Source: a virus
Length of the DNA stretch: 59,424 bases
IMG/VR virus record: IMGVR_UViG_3300042879_001983
Location: 1-59,424 of that record
Reading direction: 5' to 3' (one strand)
In this document: positions 1 to 7,421 of the stretch, one piece after another
How positions within the stretch are numbered: position 1 is the stretch's first letter
How the letters are laid out: each line of letters opens with the position of its first letter
Notes under the pieces: generated by a model
The model's input: only the letters and a program-made list of their open reading frames with translations
Database searches by the model: none
Told to the model about the DNA's origin: nothing
Program-made: the position numbers and the translations under genes

Positions 1-708
1 TTGAGAACCTTGTGACTTATCAATTTGTAAAGAAAATTGAATATTATATATTCCAGAGTTTGCAATGACAATATGAGAACTATTTGCTATTGATACTTGA
101 TTTGAAAGGTCTGTTGTGTTTAGTCTAACTGGTTGATATGTATTGACGCCCACTACATTTTGTGTTGTGGTATCATAAAAACTTCCATAATATCCCGTAA
201 CAATACCAACAATATTTCCTGAATTGATATTAACAAATTCTGCTGTATTTGATGAAGAATCCCATTGTAAAAATTTTGAATTATAAGCACTTGAGTTTGT
301 TGCAACACCTACAACATCGTCCAAGTATCTTATTTGAGTTTCACCACCTCCACCTAATGTAGAGAGTTGTTGCTGAATACGAGAAAGGAAAGTGCTGTAA
401 TGTTTTTGTAAATCATCAAGTGTTGCAAACTTTTGATTGAGTGGTGTGAGTGGATCATTCTTATGTTTGGTATCTGATGGTTCAGATAATAAACCTAATG
501 ATTTTTCTATTAAAGTATCTTTTTTTACTTCTACTATTTCAACAATTTGAGGTTCTTGTATTTTCTTTTGAATAATTTTTTTCTTTTTGGGTTTCAGTTG
601 CTCAATAAAAAGTGTCTCAAAAGAATCACCAACTAAAGATTCTATCTCTAGTTTTTTCTTTTTATTTTCTTCTGCAACTATTTTAAATAATTCTGAAAGT
701 TCTTCCAT
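1..708 (-). CDS. virion structural protein, 3' end cut by window edge
   Basis: The 236 visible residues start at the ATG at 708 and run off the left edge without a stop. The N-terminal third is rich in Lys and Glu and probably helical. It is followed by a Gln-rich stretch, a short GGGG linker and the motif QIRYLDDVVG near residue 126. The last 80 residues alternate hydrophobic and Ser/Thr/Asn residues in a beta-rich pattern (GIYNIQFSLQ) like C1q/TNF-type or jelly-roll domains at phage fibre tips. Cyanophage virion proteins commonly look like this, so a fibre or baseplate-associated role is inferred. Without the C-terminus the exact family stays open. Confidence 0.6.
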   Translation of the reverse strand, partial: MEELSELFKIVAEENKKKKLEIESLVGDSFETLFIEQLKPKKKKIIQKKIQEPQIVEIVEVKKDTLIEKSLGLLSEPSDTKHKNDPLTPLNQKFATLDDLQKHYSTFLSRIQQQLSTLGGGGETQIRYLDDVVGVATNSSAYNSKFLQWDSSSNTAEFVNINSGNIVGIVTGYYGSFYDTTTQNVVGVNTYQPVRLNTTDLSNQVSIANSSHIVIANSGIYNIQFSLQIDKSQGSQ

Positions 709-741
709 CAAAAATTATATTTCTTAGATATTTATATTCTA

Positions 742-807
742 TTATATCAGAGACATTAGAAAGAGGAGCACTCCGAATGCTATGAAGGCTGTGAGGATTG
801 TTAGCAT
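742..807 (-). CDS. 21-residue single-span membrane peptide
   Basis: MLTILTAFIAFGVLLFLMSLI is preceded by a 1-base TA-ATG overlap with the stop of the gene at 807-1019, so it is placed for translational coupling. Almost the whole peptide is one hydrophobic helix, as in the smallest photosystem or cytochrome subunits. I do not recognise it as any named subunit. It lies last in the psbD-side gene run, so a thylakoid-membrane role is possible but unproven. It could also be a chance open frame. Confidence 0.4.
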   Translation of the reverse strand: MLTILTAFIAFGVLLFLMSLI

Positions 808-1019
808 TACTTATCGTTATAAAGATTTTCTAGTCTTTCTTTGGTGAGGTCAACATATAAAAGTTCATCACCTTCTTTTGGTGCTTCTGGATGTTGAGGT
901 TTCTTTGGTCTTCTCATTTCCTCATTGATGGACTGGACATTTGCCCACATCATCGCAAAAGCACCTCCTGCGATGACTGCGAAGAATGTGAAGTAGATTA
1001 TTACTAAAAAGTTATTCAT
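807..1019 (-). CDS. small membrane protein downstream of psbD
   Basis: The 70-residue protein has one N-terminal transmembrane helix (about residues 4-25), then a basic turn (EEMRRPKKPQHPEAP) and an acidic tail ending LTKERLENLYNDK, so the tail probably faces the cytoplasm. From memory, similar short proteins occur in cyanophages and marine cyanobacteria without a known function. The start codon sits only a few bases after the U-tract of the psbD terminator and has no Shine-Dalgarno sequence, so expression would need readthrough, RNA processing or a leaderless start. Confidence 0.65.
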   Translation of the reverse strand: MNNFLVIIYFTFFAVIAGGAFAMMWANVQSINEEMRRPKKPQHPEAPKEGDELLYVDLTKERLENLYNDK

Positions 1020-1022
1020 AAG

Positions 1023-1043
1023 AAAAAAGACCCCGAAGGGTCT
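1023..1043 (-). terminator. intrinsic terminator after psbD
   Basis: On the minus strand the stem AGACCC / GGGTCT with loop TTCG is followed by a run of Ts. It begins 8 bases after the psbD stop codon, so it should end most psbD transcripts. Confidence 0.8.
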
Positions 1044-1051
1044 TGGTAAGT

Positions 1052-2113
1052 TTATAGGGCATTCCCTCTCGGCAAAATTTCTTCAGGAAAGACAAAGTTC
1101 TCATGAGGTTGGTCTACTGGAGCCATCCAAGCACGAAGACCTTCATTCAGAAGAATATTTTTCGTGTAAAATGTTTCAAACTCTGGATCTTCTGCCGCAC
1201 GAATTTCCTGAGATACAAAGTCGTAAGCACGAAGATTGAGGGCAAGACCAATGATTCCAATGGAACTTGTCCAGAGTCCCATGACGGGAACAAAGAGCAT
1301 AAAGAAGTGAAGCCAACGCTTGTTAGAAAAAGCAATACCGAATATTTGAGACCAGAACCGATTAGCAGTGACCATCGAATAGGTCTCTTCTTCTTGGGTT
1401 GGTTCGAATGCTTTAAAGGTGTTTGATTGGTCACTGTCTTCAAATAGTGTGTTTTCTACGGTAGCACCATGAATTGCACAGAGCAGTGCTCCTCCCAGTA
1501 TACCAGCAACTCCCATCATGTGAAAGGGGTTGAGTGTCCAATTATGAAAACCTTGTAGGAATAGGAGGAACCTAAAAATCGCTGCAACACCAAAACTCGG
1601 CGCAAAGAACCAACTCGATTGTCCGAGTGGATACATGAGAAACACACTGACAAAAACAGCAATAGGCCCAGAAAACGCGATAGCATTGTACGGTCTAATT
1701 CCTACGAGTCGTGCAATCTCAAACTGGCGAAGCATAAAACCAATCAGACTAAAGGCCCCGTGGAGCGCCACAAAAGTCCAGAGTCCCCCAAGTTGGAACC
1801 ACCTGACGATATCCCCTTGAGCCTCAGGACCCCAAAGTAGAAGAAGAGAATGACCCATAGCGTCTGCTGGGGTGCTTACCGCAGACGTTAAAAAATTGCA
1901 ACCTTCCAAATAACTTGATGCTAAACCGTGTGTATAAAAACTTGTGACGAATGTTGTTCCAGTCAACCATCCACCAAGAGCAAGATAAGCAGTTGGGAAT
2001 AGTAGTAATCCACTCCATCCAACAAACACAAATCTGTCCCTTTTCAACCAATCATCTAATAAATCAAACCAACCTTTTTGTTGAATAGGTTTTGTAAGCG
2101 TAGATGATACCAT
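1052..2113 (-). CDS. psbD: photosystem II reaction centre protein D2
   Basis: D2 pairs with D1 to form the PSII core in the host thylakoid, so a phage copy keeps PSII working while host synthesis stops. The 353 residues match the family length. The redox-active Tyr is present (LMYPLG, Tyr161), as are the chlorophyll/iron ligands in [18 protein letters not shown] and the WLHFFML helix. I chose the ATG at 2113 because GGAGG lies 5 bases upstream and the length fits; an in-frame start 19 codons upstream would add a non-conserved extension. A terminator follows. An HNH endonuclease gene and then psbA lie upstream on the same strand. Confidence 0.97.
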   Translation of the reverse strand: MVSSTLTKPIQQKGWFDLLDDWLKRDRFVFVGWSGLLLFPTAYLALGGWLTGTTFVTSFYTHGLASSYLEGCNFLTSAVSTPADAMGHSLLLLWGPEAQGDIVRWFQLGGLWTFVALHGAFSLIGFMLRQFEIARLVGIRPYNAIAFSGPIAVFVSVFLMYPLGQSSWFFAPSFGVAAIFRFLLFLQGFHNWTLNPFHMMGVAGILGGALLCAIHGATVENTLFEDSDQSNTFKAFEPTQEEETYSMVTANRFWSQIFGIAFSNKRWLHFFMLFVPVMGLWTSSIGIIGLALNLRAYDFVSQEIRAAEDPEFETFYTKNILLNEGLRAWMAPVDQPHENFVFPEEILPRGNAL

Positions 2114-2134
2114 CAATCCTCCATTATCGTTTCT

Positions 2135-2170
2135 CATATTTAGTTTACAATACTTTACAAAATAGGTCAA
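2135..2170 (-). promoter_or_regulatory. psbD promoter, sigma70-type with adjacent late-like box
   Basis: On the minus strand TTGACC (2170-2165) and TAAACT (2147-2142) are separated by exactly 17 bases. CTAAATAT, a late-promoter-like element, overlaps the -10 at 2142-2135. The psbD start codon is 21 bases further on. Confidence 0.55.
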
Positions 2171-2179
2171 TAGGAATTT

Positions 2180-2614
2180 CTACTCACCTCTATGCCTTTT
2201 AACATAATCAATCATACTCTTAATCAACTCAACATCTTCATTTACATAACCAATAGTTCTATTGCAGACATTACAGAGAAGTCCACGAACCTCACCAGTT
2301 TTATGATTGTGGTCAACATAAAAAACATCTACTCCACCACCTCTACCAGATTTTCTACCTTTCGGGTCAGTGGAATTACAAATAGCACATTTATACCCTT
2401 GCTTTTCTAAAAGAGTATTATATTCCTCAATACCAATACCATAAACTCTTTTCAAATTTTCATCCCTCTTTTTTACTGGGTCGTAATTTTCTTGTTGTTT
2501 TTTCACATAACACTTTTTACATTTTCCGTGATGCCCATATGGACTACCGTTTCTTACAGTTTGATAGAACTCTGTAAGTGGCTTTAACTGGTTGCAGATT
2601 TTACAAGTTTTCAT
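2180..2614 (-). CDS. HNH / endonuclease VII-like homing endonuclease between psbA and psbD
   Basis: This 144-residue protein has two zinc-binding CxxC pairs at the N-terminus (CKICNQ and CKKC, residues 4-35) and a second zinc unit around an HNH core: CAICN, then VDHNHKTGEVRGLLCNVCN. That is the recombination endonuclease VII-like arrangement. From literature memory, freestanding enzymes of this family (F-CphI of phage S-PM2) sit between psbA and psbD and cut intronless psbA. Here psbA is uninterrupted, so if the enzyme is active its own psbA should resist cleavage or the target lies elsewhere. It is not needed for phage growth in the known cases. Confidence 0.88.
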   Translation of the reverse strand: MKTCKICNQLKPLTEFYQTVRNGSPYGHHGKCKKCYVKKQQENYDPVKKRDENLKRVYGIGIEEYNTLLEKQGYKCAICNSTDPKGRKSGRGGGVDVFYVDHNHKTGEVRGLLCNVCNRTIGYVNEDVELIKSMIDYVKRHRGE

Positions 2615-2628
2615 AATCGGTTTAGTTG

Positions 2629-2663
2629 TTAAAGTTATTATACCATAACTTTAAGTATTTAGC
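2629..2663 (-). promoter_or_regulatory. hairpin leader and late-like promoter of the HNH gene
   Basis: A perfect 10-bp inverted repeat, TTAAAGTTAT / ATAACTTTAA with a 6-base loop (2629-2654), lies 14 bases before the HNH start codon. GCTAAATA, resembling a T4 late promoter, lies just upstream at 2663-2656. The loop and right arm also form TATAAT on the minus strand. Confidence 0.45.
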
Positions 2664-2664
2664 A

Positions 2665-2689
2665 ATAAAAAAGACCCCTTTCGGGGTCT
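2665..2689 (-). terminator. intrinsic terminator after psbA
   Basis: The minus-strand stem AGACCCC / GGGGTCT with a GAAA tetraloop is followed by TTTTTTAT. It lies 21 bases after the psbA stop and separates psbA from the HNH gene. Confidence 0.88.
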
Positions 2690-2710
2690 CTGTTAGAAAA
2701 CTCTAACTTA

Positions 2711-3790
2711 TCAACCAATCGCAGGAGCAGTCAAGGCAACAGGAGTTGCTTCGGCAGCAGCGAGGTCCAAAGGAAAATTATGTGCATTTCTCTCATGCAT
2801 CACTTCCATTCCGAGTCCAGCACGATTCAGGACATCTGCCCAAGTATTGAGCACACGACCCTGACTGTCCAGGATACTCTGATTGAAATTCAGACCGTTG
2901 AGATTAAAAGCCATAGTGCTCACACCAAGAGCGGTGAACCAGATACCTACAACAGGCCAGGCAGCAAGGAAGAAGTGCAGCGAACGGGAGTTATTGAACG
3001 AAGCATATTGAAAAATAAGGCGACCAAAATAACCATGAGCAGCAACAATGTTGTAGGTCTCTTCTTCTTGACCGAACTTATAACCATAGTTCTGAGATTC
3101 GGTTTCAGTAGTTTCACGAACTAAAGATGAAGTGACCAAAGAACCGTGCATTGCACTGAAGAGTGATCCGCCAAATACTCCCGCAACTCCAAGCATATGG
3201 AAGGGATGCATAAGAATGTTATGTTCTGCTTGGAAGACGAGCATGTAGTTAAACGTGCCCGAAATACCGAGAGGCATAGCATCAGAGAACGATCCTTGTC
3301 CGAAAGGATAGACCAAGAATACTGCAGAAGCGGCAGCAACGGGTGCGGAATATGCAACACAAATCCAGGGGCGCATCCCCAGGCGATACGACAATTCCCA
3401 CTCACGACCCATATAGGCATAGATGCCGATGAGGAAGTGGAAAACAACAAGTTGGAAAGGTCCACCATTGTACAACCATTCATCCAGAGAAGCAGCTTCC
3501 CAGATAGGATAGAAGTGAAGTCCAATAGCATTAGAAGAAGGAACAACAGCACCAGAGATGATGTTGTTTCCGTACATGAGAGAACCAGCAACTGGTTCAC
3601 GAATGCCGTCAATGTCCACAGGAGGAGCACCGACGAATGCGATAATGAAGCAAGTCGTAGCAGCAAGAAGGCAAGGAATCATAAGGACTCCGAACCAACC
3701 AACATAGATACGGTTGTTAGTGGAAGTAACCCACTCACAGAATTGGTTCCAGGTATTTGTGGAACGTTGTTGAGCAATTGTAGCAGTCAT
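2711..3790 (-). CDS. psbA: photosystem II reaction centre protein D1
   Basis: D1 carries the Mn cluster, the redox Tyr and the QB site, and is the PSII subunit that light destroys fastest; phage copies replace it during infection. The 359 residues are full length. Visible ligands include Tyr161, Asp170, His190, His198, His215, His272, His332, Glu333, His337, Asp342 and Ala344. After Ala344 a C-terminal extension remains for host CtpA processing. Residue 130 is Glu (MGREWEL), as in high-light D1 isoforms, not Gln. No intron interrupts the gene. It has its own promoter and terminator and is expected to be expressed strongly. Confidence 0.98.
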   Translation of the reverse strand: MTATIAQQRSTNTWNQFCEWVTSTNNRIYVGWFGVLMIPCLLAATTCFIIAFVGAPPVDIDGIREPVAGSLMYGNNIISGAVVPSSNAIGLHFYPIWEAASLDEWLYNGGPFQLVVFHFLIGIYAYMGREWELSYRLGMRPWICVAYSAPVAAASAVFLVYPFGQGSFSDAMPLGISGTFNYMLVFQAEHNILMHPFHMLGVAGVFGGSLFSAMHGSLVTSSLVRETTETESQNYGYKFGQEEETYNIVAAHGYFGRLIFQYASFNNSRSLHFFLAAWPVVGIWFTALGVSTMAFNLNGLNFNQSILDSQGRVLNTWADVLNRAGLGMEVMHERNAHNFPLDLAAAEATPVALTAPAIG

Positions 3791-3942
3791 TTGTTTTAAA
3801 AGGTAGTAAGACCATCGGGGAAATGGTGGAGTTACTATGTTCCCCGCACCCTCAGCGGGGATATGAGAGATACTTTACTTCTCGTGATCTCGGTTTGAGA
3901 AGTCAACATTAAGAATCTGTAACGGTTCTTAACTTGTTGATG

Positions 3943-3976
3943 TATTTATCATACTACGGTTTGCCGTAAGAGTCAA
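3943..3976 (-). promoter_or_regulatory. composite early/late promoter of psbA
   Basis: TTGACT (3976-3971) and TATGAT (3953-3948) are 17 bases apart. The late-like box GATAAATA (3950-3943) overlaps the -10 by three bases. The spacer holds a TACGG/CCGTA inverted repeat. The roughly 150-base leader that would follow contains two more stems: TAAGAA/TTCTTA (about 3910-3931) and CCCCGC/GCGGGG (about 3842-3860). Confidence 0.7.
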
Positions 3977-4010
3977 GCCCCAATATGAGCCCCAATGTGG
4001 GGACACTTTG

Positions 4011-4018
4011 CTAAATAA
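4011..4018 (+). promoter_or_regulatory. late-like promoter of the plus-strand island
   Basis: CTAAATAA lies 25 bases ahead of the first plus-strand start codon (4044), at the spacing expected for a T4-like late promoter. It is divergent from the psbA promoter. A CCCCA/TGGGG stem (about 3990-4002) lies between the two. Confidence 0.45.
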
Positions 4019-4043
4019 TAGTAGTGTTTATTACTAAGAAAAA

Positions 4044-4505
4044 ATGAAAAGACTTCTTTTAGCCTTTTCGTTATTCTTTATCACTCCTGTAAGTGCTGCT
4101 GAAATTACATCAAGAATTACTGATTCTGTTCAATTAGGTGTACAGGGCGCGGCGGTTCAGTCAACAAGAATTGGGGCATCATATTCTGCCTCAGGTACAA
4201 ATATTCAAGCAACTTCATTCGGTGGTGTAAGTGGCGCTGGAACTTACGATATTAATACGGCAGGTCAAGCATTTACTTTCTCAGAAAGTTTCAATGCTGC
4301 TGATTCAATCGTCACCACTCAGTCGGTCTCTGGTGGAGTTATTGCTTCTCCCAACCTTTATGGGGATAGTGTTACTCAGTTAGCAGGAGACAAAGGTTCT
4401 CTCGCTGGTACATTATCACCTACAGGTGTTCCTACTGTTACTGCTGGTGGTCCTGGTACTACAGCAACAGCACAACGTAGCGTTGAATTGAGCGTATTCA
4501 AATGA
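4044..4505 (+). CDS. exported Ser/Thr/Gly-rich protein, first gene of plus-strand island
   Basis: The 153 residues begin with a clear Sec signal peptide (MKRLLLAFSLFFITPVSAAE, cleavage likely after SAA). The mature part is low in charge and rich in Ser, Thr, Gly and Ala with a beta-strand pattern (GTYDINTAGQAFTFSESF), as in extracellular or virion-surface proteins. A shared motif, AFTFSESF here and PFQFSETY in the next gene, suggests these neighbours are related. Its end overlaps the next start by 4 bases (ATGA), so the two are translationally coupled. The function is unknown to me. Confidence 0.75.
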   Translation: MKRLLLAFSLFFITPVSAAEITSRITDSVQLGVQGAAVQSTRIGASYSASGTNIQATSFGGVSGAGTYDINTAGQAFTFSESFNAADSIVTTQSVSGGVIASPNLYGDSVTQLAGDKGSLAGTLSPTGVPTVTAGGPGTTATAQRSVELSVFK

Positions 4506-4861
4506 AAAGTATCCTAGCAGGGTTGCTCCTGCTAGGGTTTTCTTGTCCTGCCCTAGCTGAACAAGTTGTTCCTAATTTTACTAGAGGAACAATCACTGCA
4601 ACCACAGAATCGACTACAAAGATTGTAGAAACAATTCGCCAAGTTGAATATACAACTGGCACATCTTACACTGTAACTGGAACAAACATCAATATTCCTG
4701 GTAATCCAACACCTGGAGCCAATTATACTATTATGAATCAAGGCGCTCCATTCCAGTTCAGCGAAACTTATCTCGGCCCAGGAGTGGCTAAGGAAACATG
4801 GATAGATCGCAGTACAGAAACAAATTCGGTTACAAACTCGGTATCTGTCTTTACACAGTAA
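4502..4861 (+). CDS. exported beta-rich protein, second gene of plus-strand island
   Basis: The 119 residues have a signal peptide (MKSILAGLLLLGFSCPALAE). The mature part carries TGTNINIPG and PFQFSETYLGPG; the latter resembles a segment of the preceding protein, so the pair may be diverged duplicates. No catalytic motif is visible. It overlaps the previous gene by 4 bases and the next by 64, which argues for tight co-translation. An envelope or virion component is the simplest inference. Confidence 0.72.
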   Translation: MKSILAGLLLLGFSCPALAEQVVPNFTRGTITATTESTTKIVETIRQVEYTTGTSYTVTGTNINIPGNPTPGANYTIMNQGAPFQFSETYLGPGVAKETWIDRSTETNSVTNSVSVFTQ

Positions 4862-5439
4862 CAGGAATATTATTACTATCTCTTGCAGGTTCGACAAAAA
4901 GTAAAGCTCAGCAAGCACCGAGCAATACTAATATTGCAGGACCCTCAGCATCTGCGACTGGTAACGTAACTAACCAGGCAGTTCAGGTGCTTCAGGGTCC
5001 TTATGCAATGAATACTTATGGTGGTGGGGTTAGTTGCCAAGGTCCAACAATGAGCGTTGCTCCATTTGCATTAGGAAATTTTAATGGGAGTCAAGATCCA
5101 GAGTCTTATCAATCTTATAATGGGAATTTTGGTGTAAGTCTAGGATTTAATTTCCCCCTCGATGGTTCATTACAAGAACTTTGTAAAGAAAGAGCAAGAA
5201 CAGAAATAAAAAGACAAAACGCAGAAGCGGATAAAGCACGTCTCGATTTTGAATTAGTTAGGTTATTGAAATGCGGTGAAGCAAAAAAATCAGGTATCGA
5301 CTTTCATCCAAATAGTCCATATGCAAGTGTTTGTGCTGATGTAATAATACAACCACCAAAAATTGTTACAATTGACCCTGTTGGATCTCTAAATATAAAG
5401 ACACCTCCTAAGCAAGTCAATGGGCAAACCCAAAAATAA
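4798..5439 (+). CDS. exported protein with conserved Cys and coiled-coil tail
   Basis: The 213 residues start after AAGGAAAC. An N-terminal hydrophobic segment (residues 15-30) ends before KAQQ and probably serves as a signal peptide. The middle has GPYAMNTYGGGVSCQGPTMS, then a helical Lys/Arg/Glu stretch (KERARTEIKRQNAEADKARL) that may form a coiled coil, and a C-terminal part with two Cys. The start lies inside the preceding gene in another frame. I recall similar unnamed proteins in cyanophages; no function can be assigned. Confidence 0.68.
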   Translation: MDRSQYRNKFGYKLGICLYTVTGILLLSLAGSTKSKAQQAPSNTNIAGPSASATGNVTNQAVQVLQGPYAMNTYGGGVSCQGPTMSVAPFALGNFNGSQDPESYQSYNGNFGVSLGFNFPLDGSLQELCKERARTEIKRQNAEADKARLDFELVRLLKCGEAKKSGIDFHPNSPYASVCADVIIQPPKIVTIDPVGSLNIKTPPKQVNGQTQK

Positions 5440-5521
5440 AAAAAGTAAGTCTGCTAACGCCAAGCAGAATTCTGGTAATGCTACAGCGAAAAAAGCAAAG
5501 AATGGTGGTAAGAAGAAGTGA
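5420..5521 (+). CDS. 33-residue highly basic peptide
   Basis: The frame begins inside the end of the previous gene and encodes almost only Lys, Asn, Ala, Gly and Ser (MGKPKNKKSKSANAKQ...), ending GGKKK. The extreme charge suggests nucleic-acid or membrane-surface binding. Its stop overlaps the start of the next small frame (TGATGG). The phasing with its neighbours supports it, but it is short enough to be fortuitous. Confidence 0.45.
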   Translation: MGKPKNKKSKSANAKQNSGNATAKKAKNGGKKK

Positions 5522-5697
5522 TGGAGTTCATCGCTTTTATGATAGTTGGTTACATTGAAACAAATCCTGGTCAATGCACTTTAGAATATTTTAGATATAA
5601 CGAAATACACTCACTAGTAGTACCGTGCCAAGAGAATGGAACACTCCAAAGAGGGAGTGTTGGAATGCTCCAATCCATCAGATTCTCAAAGCTATAG
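5521..5697 (+). CDS. 58-residue hypothetical protein
   Basis: It starts at a TGATG overlap with the basic peptide: MEFIAFMIVGYIETNPGQCT. It contains two Cys and no recognisable domain. Its last 73 bases overlap the next gene in another frame, so at most one frame is under strong selection there. I regard it as plausible because of the coupled start. Confidence 0.42.
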   Translation: MEFIAFMIVGYIETNPGQCTLEYFRYNEIHSLVVPCQENGTLQRGSVGMLQSIRFSKL

Positions 5698-5825
5698 ACA
5701 ATCACACTCGTCTTTGGATGGAGACGGGTGACTATTGGCATGAAGAACAGGCCCAGATCTTGAGAAAGTATGTAAAAGATTTGAAAGTCTGGATTCATAA
5801 ACAAGAAGGATGGTGGGATGAATGA
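5625..5825 (+). CDS. 66-residue Trp-rich hypothetical protein
   Basis: The protein has seven Trp in 66 residues (EWNTPKRECWNAP, TRLWMETGDYWHEEQAQIL, KVWIHKQEGWWDE) and an amphipathic helix in the middle, with no signal peptide. Its stop overlaps the start of the metallopeptidase-like gene by 4 bases (ATGA), so coupling is likely. Several cyanophages carry a similar unnamed protein, as far as I recall. A protein-protein interaction role is only a guess. Confidence 0.6.
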   Translation: MPREWNTPKRECWNAPIHQILKAIDNHTRLWMETGDYWHEEQAQILRKYVKDLKVWIHKQEGWWDE

Positions 5826-6568
5826 AAAAGATCCTCACAGCAATCGGGTTATCATTAACCTTTTCATTTCCAGTTAATGCAAATAAATTAGAAAAGACTC
5901 AACCAACTGTTCCCGCATATAGCGTAGCAGCGATGGGTTGTATGATACTCAGAGAATGTACAGAAGGGGTTGAACAACTTACACCAGAGTCTGATATACT
6001 TAAAAGCGCATCTTTTGATCCATTCAGAGAAGAAATTAAAAGTATTTTAACTGCTTTGAATAAAGTTAACGTCCCTGTATATGTTGGGCAGAGTAGATAC
6101 TTTACTCCAAGAACAGTCGGACTTTACAAACCAAAGTATAATCGTTTCTTTGTTAATGAAAATCTTTTAAAAGATCCTAGAGAATTTCTGGGAACAATGA
6201 GACATGAGGGTTGGCATGTCGTCCAAGACTGTATGGGTGGTGGAATTGAAACATCTTTTATGGCTCAGGTTCATCAAGATTCTGAGATTCCATCTTGGGT
6301 AATGAAGAGCACGAGACTTGCATATGAATCAATGATGCAAAGTCGTGCAGTTCCTTGGGAGGCAGATGCTAACTGGGCAGAAGAGCAGTCAAATGTAACC
6401 GCACAGAAGTTAGAAATGTGTGCGAAAGGTCCATTGTGGGAACAGATTCGTCCAACACCAATGACGATGGAATGGTTAATCGGTTGCGGATGGATGAAAC
6501 CACAAGAAGGTTACAAAGAATATACTCCAAATCAAAAATCAGAGTATTGTGTGGAGGGTAAATACTAA
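5822..6568 (+). CDS. exported putative zinc metallopeptidase (HEGWH)
   Basis: The 248 residues open with a signal peptide (MKKILTAIGLSLTFSFPVNA). At about residues 133-143 the sequence MRHEGWHVVQD contains HExxH, the zinc-binding and catalytic motif of zincin peptidases. A downstream Glu in WEADANWAEE could be the third ligand. Cysteines around the core suggest disulfides outside the cytoplasm. No named family was recognised, so a peptidase acting in the host periplasm or on released material is inferred from the motif alone. The gene ends in a TAATG overlap with the next small membrane peptide. Confidence 0.62.
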   Translation: MKKILTAIGLSLTFSFPVNANKLEKTQPTVPAYSVAAMGCMILRECTEGVEQLTPESDILKSASFDPFREEIKSILTALNKVNVPVYVGQSRYFTPRTVGLYKPKYNRFFVNENLLKDPREFLGTMRHEGWHVVQDCMGGGIETSFMAQVHQDSEIPSWVMKSTRLAYESMMQSRAVPWEADANWAEEQSNVTAQKLEMCAKGPLWEQIRPTPMTMEWLIGCGWMKPQEGYKEYTPNQKSEYCVEGKY

Positions 6569-6675
6569 TGTCTCATGCTGTTGTTTGGATATTAAACAAT
6601 CCAATAACTTTAGGGATACTTTGTTTTTGTTTAGTAATTTTTCCTATTGTGGGTATTTGGTATGTCCATAAATGA
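6568..6675 (+). CDS. 35-residue membrane peptide
   Basis: This peptide starts at a TAATG overlap: MSHAVVWILNNPITLGIL, then one continuous transmembrane helix ending in WYVHK. The next frame begins before its stop. I do not recognise it. The coupled starts on both sides and the clean membrane profile support it as a gene. Confidence 0.5.
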   Translation: MSHAVVWILNNPITLGILCFCLVIFPIVGIWYVHK

Positions 6676-6820
6676 TTTTCCCTGGGGAGTTGTTATAATA
6701 TTATCTTGCGGACTTGCGTTCACAGGATACATCATTTACTACATATTAAGATTAGCATATATGGAGATGCAAGATGAAGAACCTAGCACTCATTCTATCA
6801 GCAACAAGTCTAGCGATTAG
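6662..6820 (+). CDS. 52-residue membrane protein
   Basis: The protein begins MSINDFPWGVVIILSCG and has one strong transmembrane segment (about residues 8-33), then a short charged tail (MEMQDEEPS). It overlaps the preceding peptide by 14 bases and the following gene by 47. No family is recognised. It fits the pattern of this island, where nearly every product is membrane-bound or exported. Confidence 0.5.
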   Translation: MSINDFPWGVVIILSCGLAFTGYIIYYILRLAYMEMQDEEPSTHSISNKSSD

Positions 6821-6983
6821 TGGAGCACTTTGTTATGGTGCTTATGTGACTTATCAAAAGGCACAGAATATTCTGAATAATCCAGAAGAGTTTGTTGGTG
6901 CTGTTGTTGAAAAACAAGTTAATAAAGCATTTGAAAAACTACCTATTCCTAAACTAAATACTGAGAAGTTTAAACTATTCTGA
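6774..6983 (+). CDS. membrane-anchored small protein
   Basis: The 69 residues have an N-terminal hydrophobic helix (LALILSATSLAISGALCYGA) followed by a hydrophilic region with FEKLPIPKLNTEKF at the end. The first segment could be an uncleaved anchor or a signal peptide. It starts inside the previous frame and ends 3 bases before the nuclease gene, so the two are probably co-translated. The function is unknown. Confidence 0.6.
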   Translation: MKNLALILSATSLAISGALCYGAYVTYQKAQNILNNPEEFVGAVVEKQVNKAFEKLPIPKLNTEKFKLF

Positions 6984-6986
6984 AGA

Positions 6987-7421
6987 ATGTCAGACAAAGA
7001 TCCATACATCTATAGAATACGTTCAGTTCATAAGGTAGTAGATGGCGACACTATTGACGCTGATATTGATTTGGGTTTTGATATCTCCCTTACTAAGCGA
7101 ATTCGTCTTGCTGGTGTCGATACCCCAGAGAGCAGAACAACTAATGCGTATGAAAAGAAACTTGGTCTTGAAGTTAAAGAGTGGCTTAAAAAGAAATTAG
7201 AAGGTCAGACTGATATTATTGTAAAAACAGAACTCCCAGATTCGACCGAAAAATACGGAAGAATTCTGGGACATCTTTTTATTGGGGACAAAGAAGTATC
7301 AGCAGTGAATAAAAAGAAATCCATCAATCAACAAATGATTGATGAAGGTTATGCTTGGGAATATGATGGTGGTACAAAGAAAAAGGACTTTGCTTTATTG
7401 GAATCTAGGAGGCAAAAATGA
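6987..7421 (+). CDS. thermonuclease (SNase family)
   Basis: The 144 residues match the staphylococcal nuclease fold, a Ca-dependent phosphodiesterase acting on DNA and RNA. HKVVDGDTIDADIDLGF gives the first calcium Asp, RIRLAGVDTPESR supplies the catalytic Arg, Asp and Glu, and EKYGRILGHLF the second catalytic Arg. No signal peptide is visible, so it acts in the cytoplasm or enters another way; host DNA or RNA breakdown for nucleotide recycling is a reasonable inference. The last codons overlap the next start (AAAATGAC). Confidence 0.9.
   Translation: MSDKDPYIYRIRSVHKVVDGDTIDADIDLGFDISLTKRIRLAGVDTPESRTTNAYEKKLGLEVKEWLKKKLEGQTDIIVKTELPDSTEKYGRILGHLFIGDKEVSAVNKKKSINQQMIDEGYAWEYDGGTKKKDFALLESRRQK

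Noticed and set aside
1147-1443. Open frames on both strands inside psbD, psbA and nrdA
   Set aside because: They are shadows of highly conserved genes; none has a ribosome site or a recognisable product.
2711-3790. Group I intron in psbA, suggested by the adjacent homing endonuclease
   Set aside because: The D1 frame is continuous over 359 codons with all ligands present.
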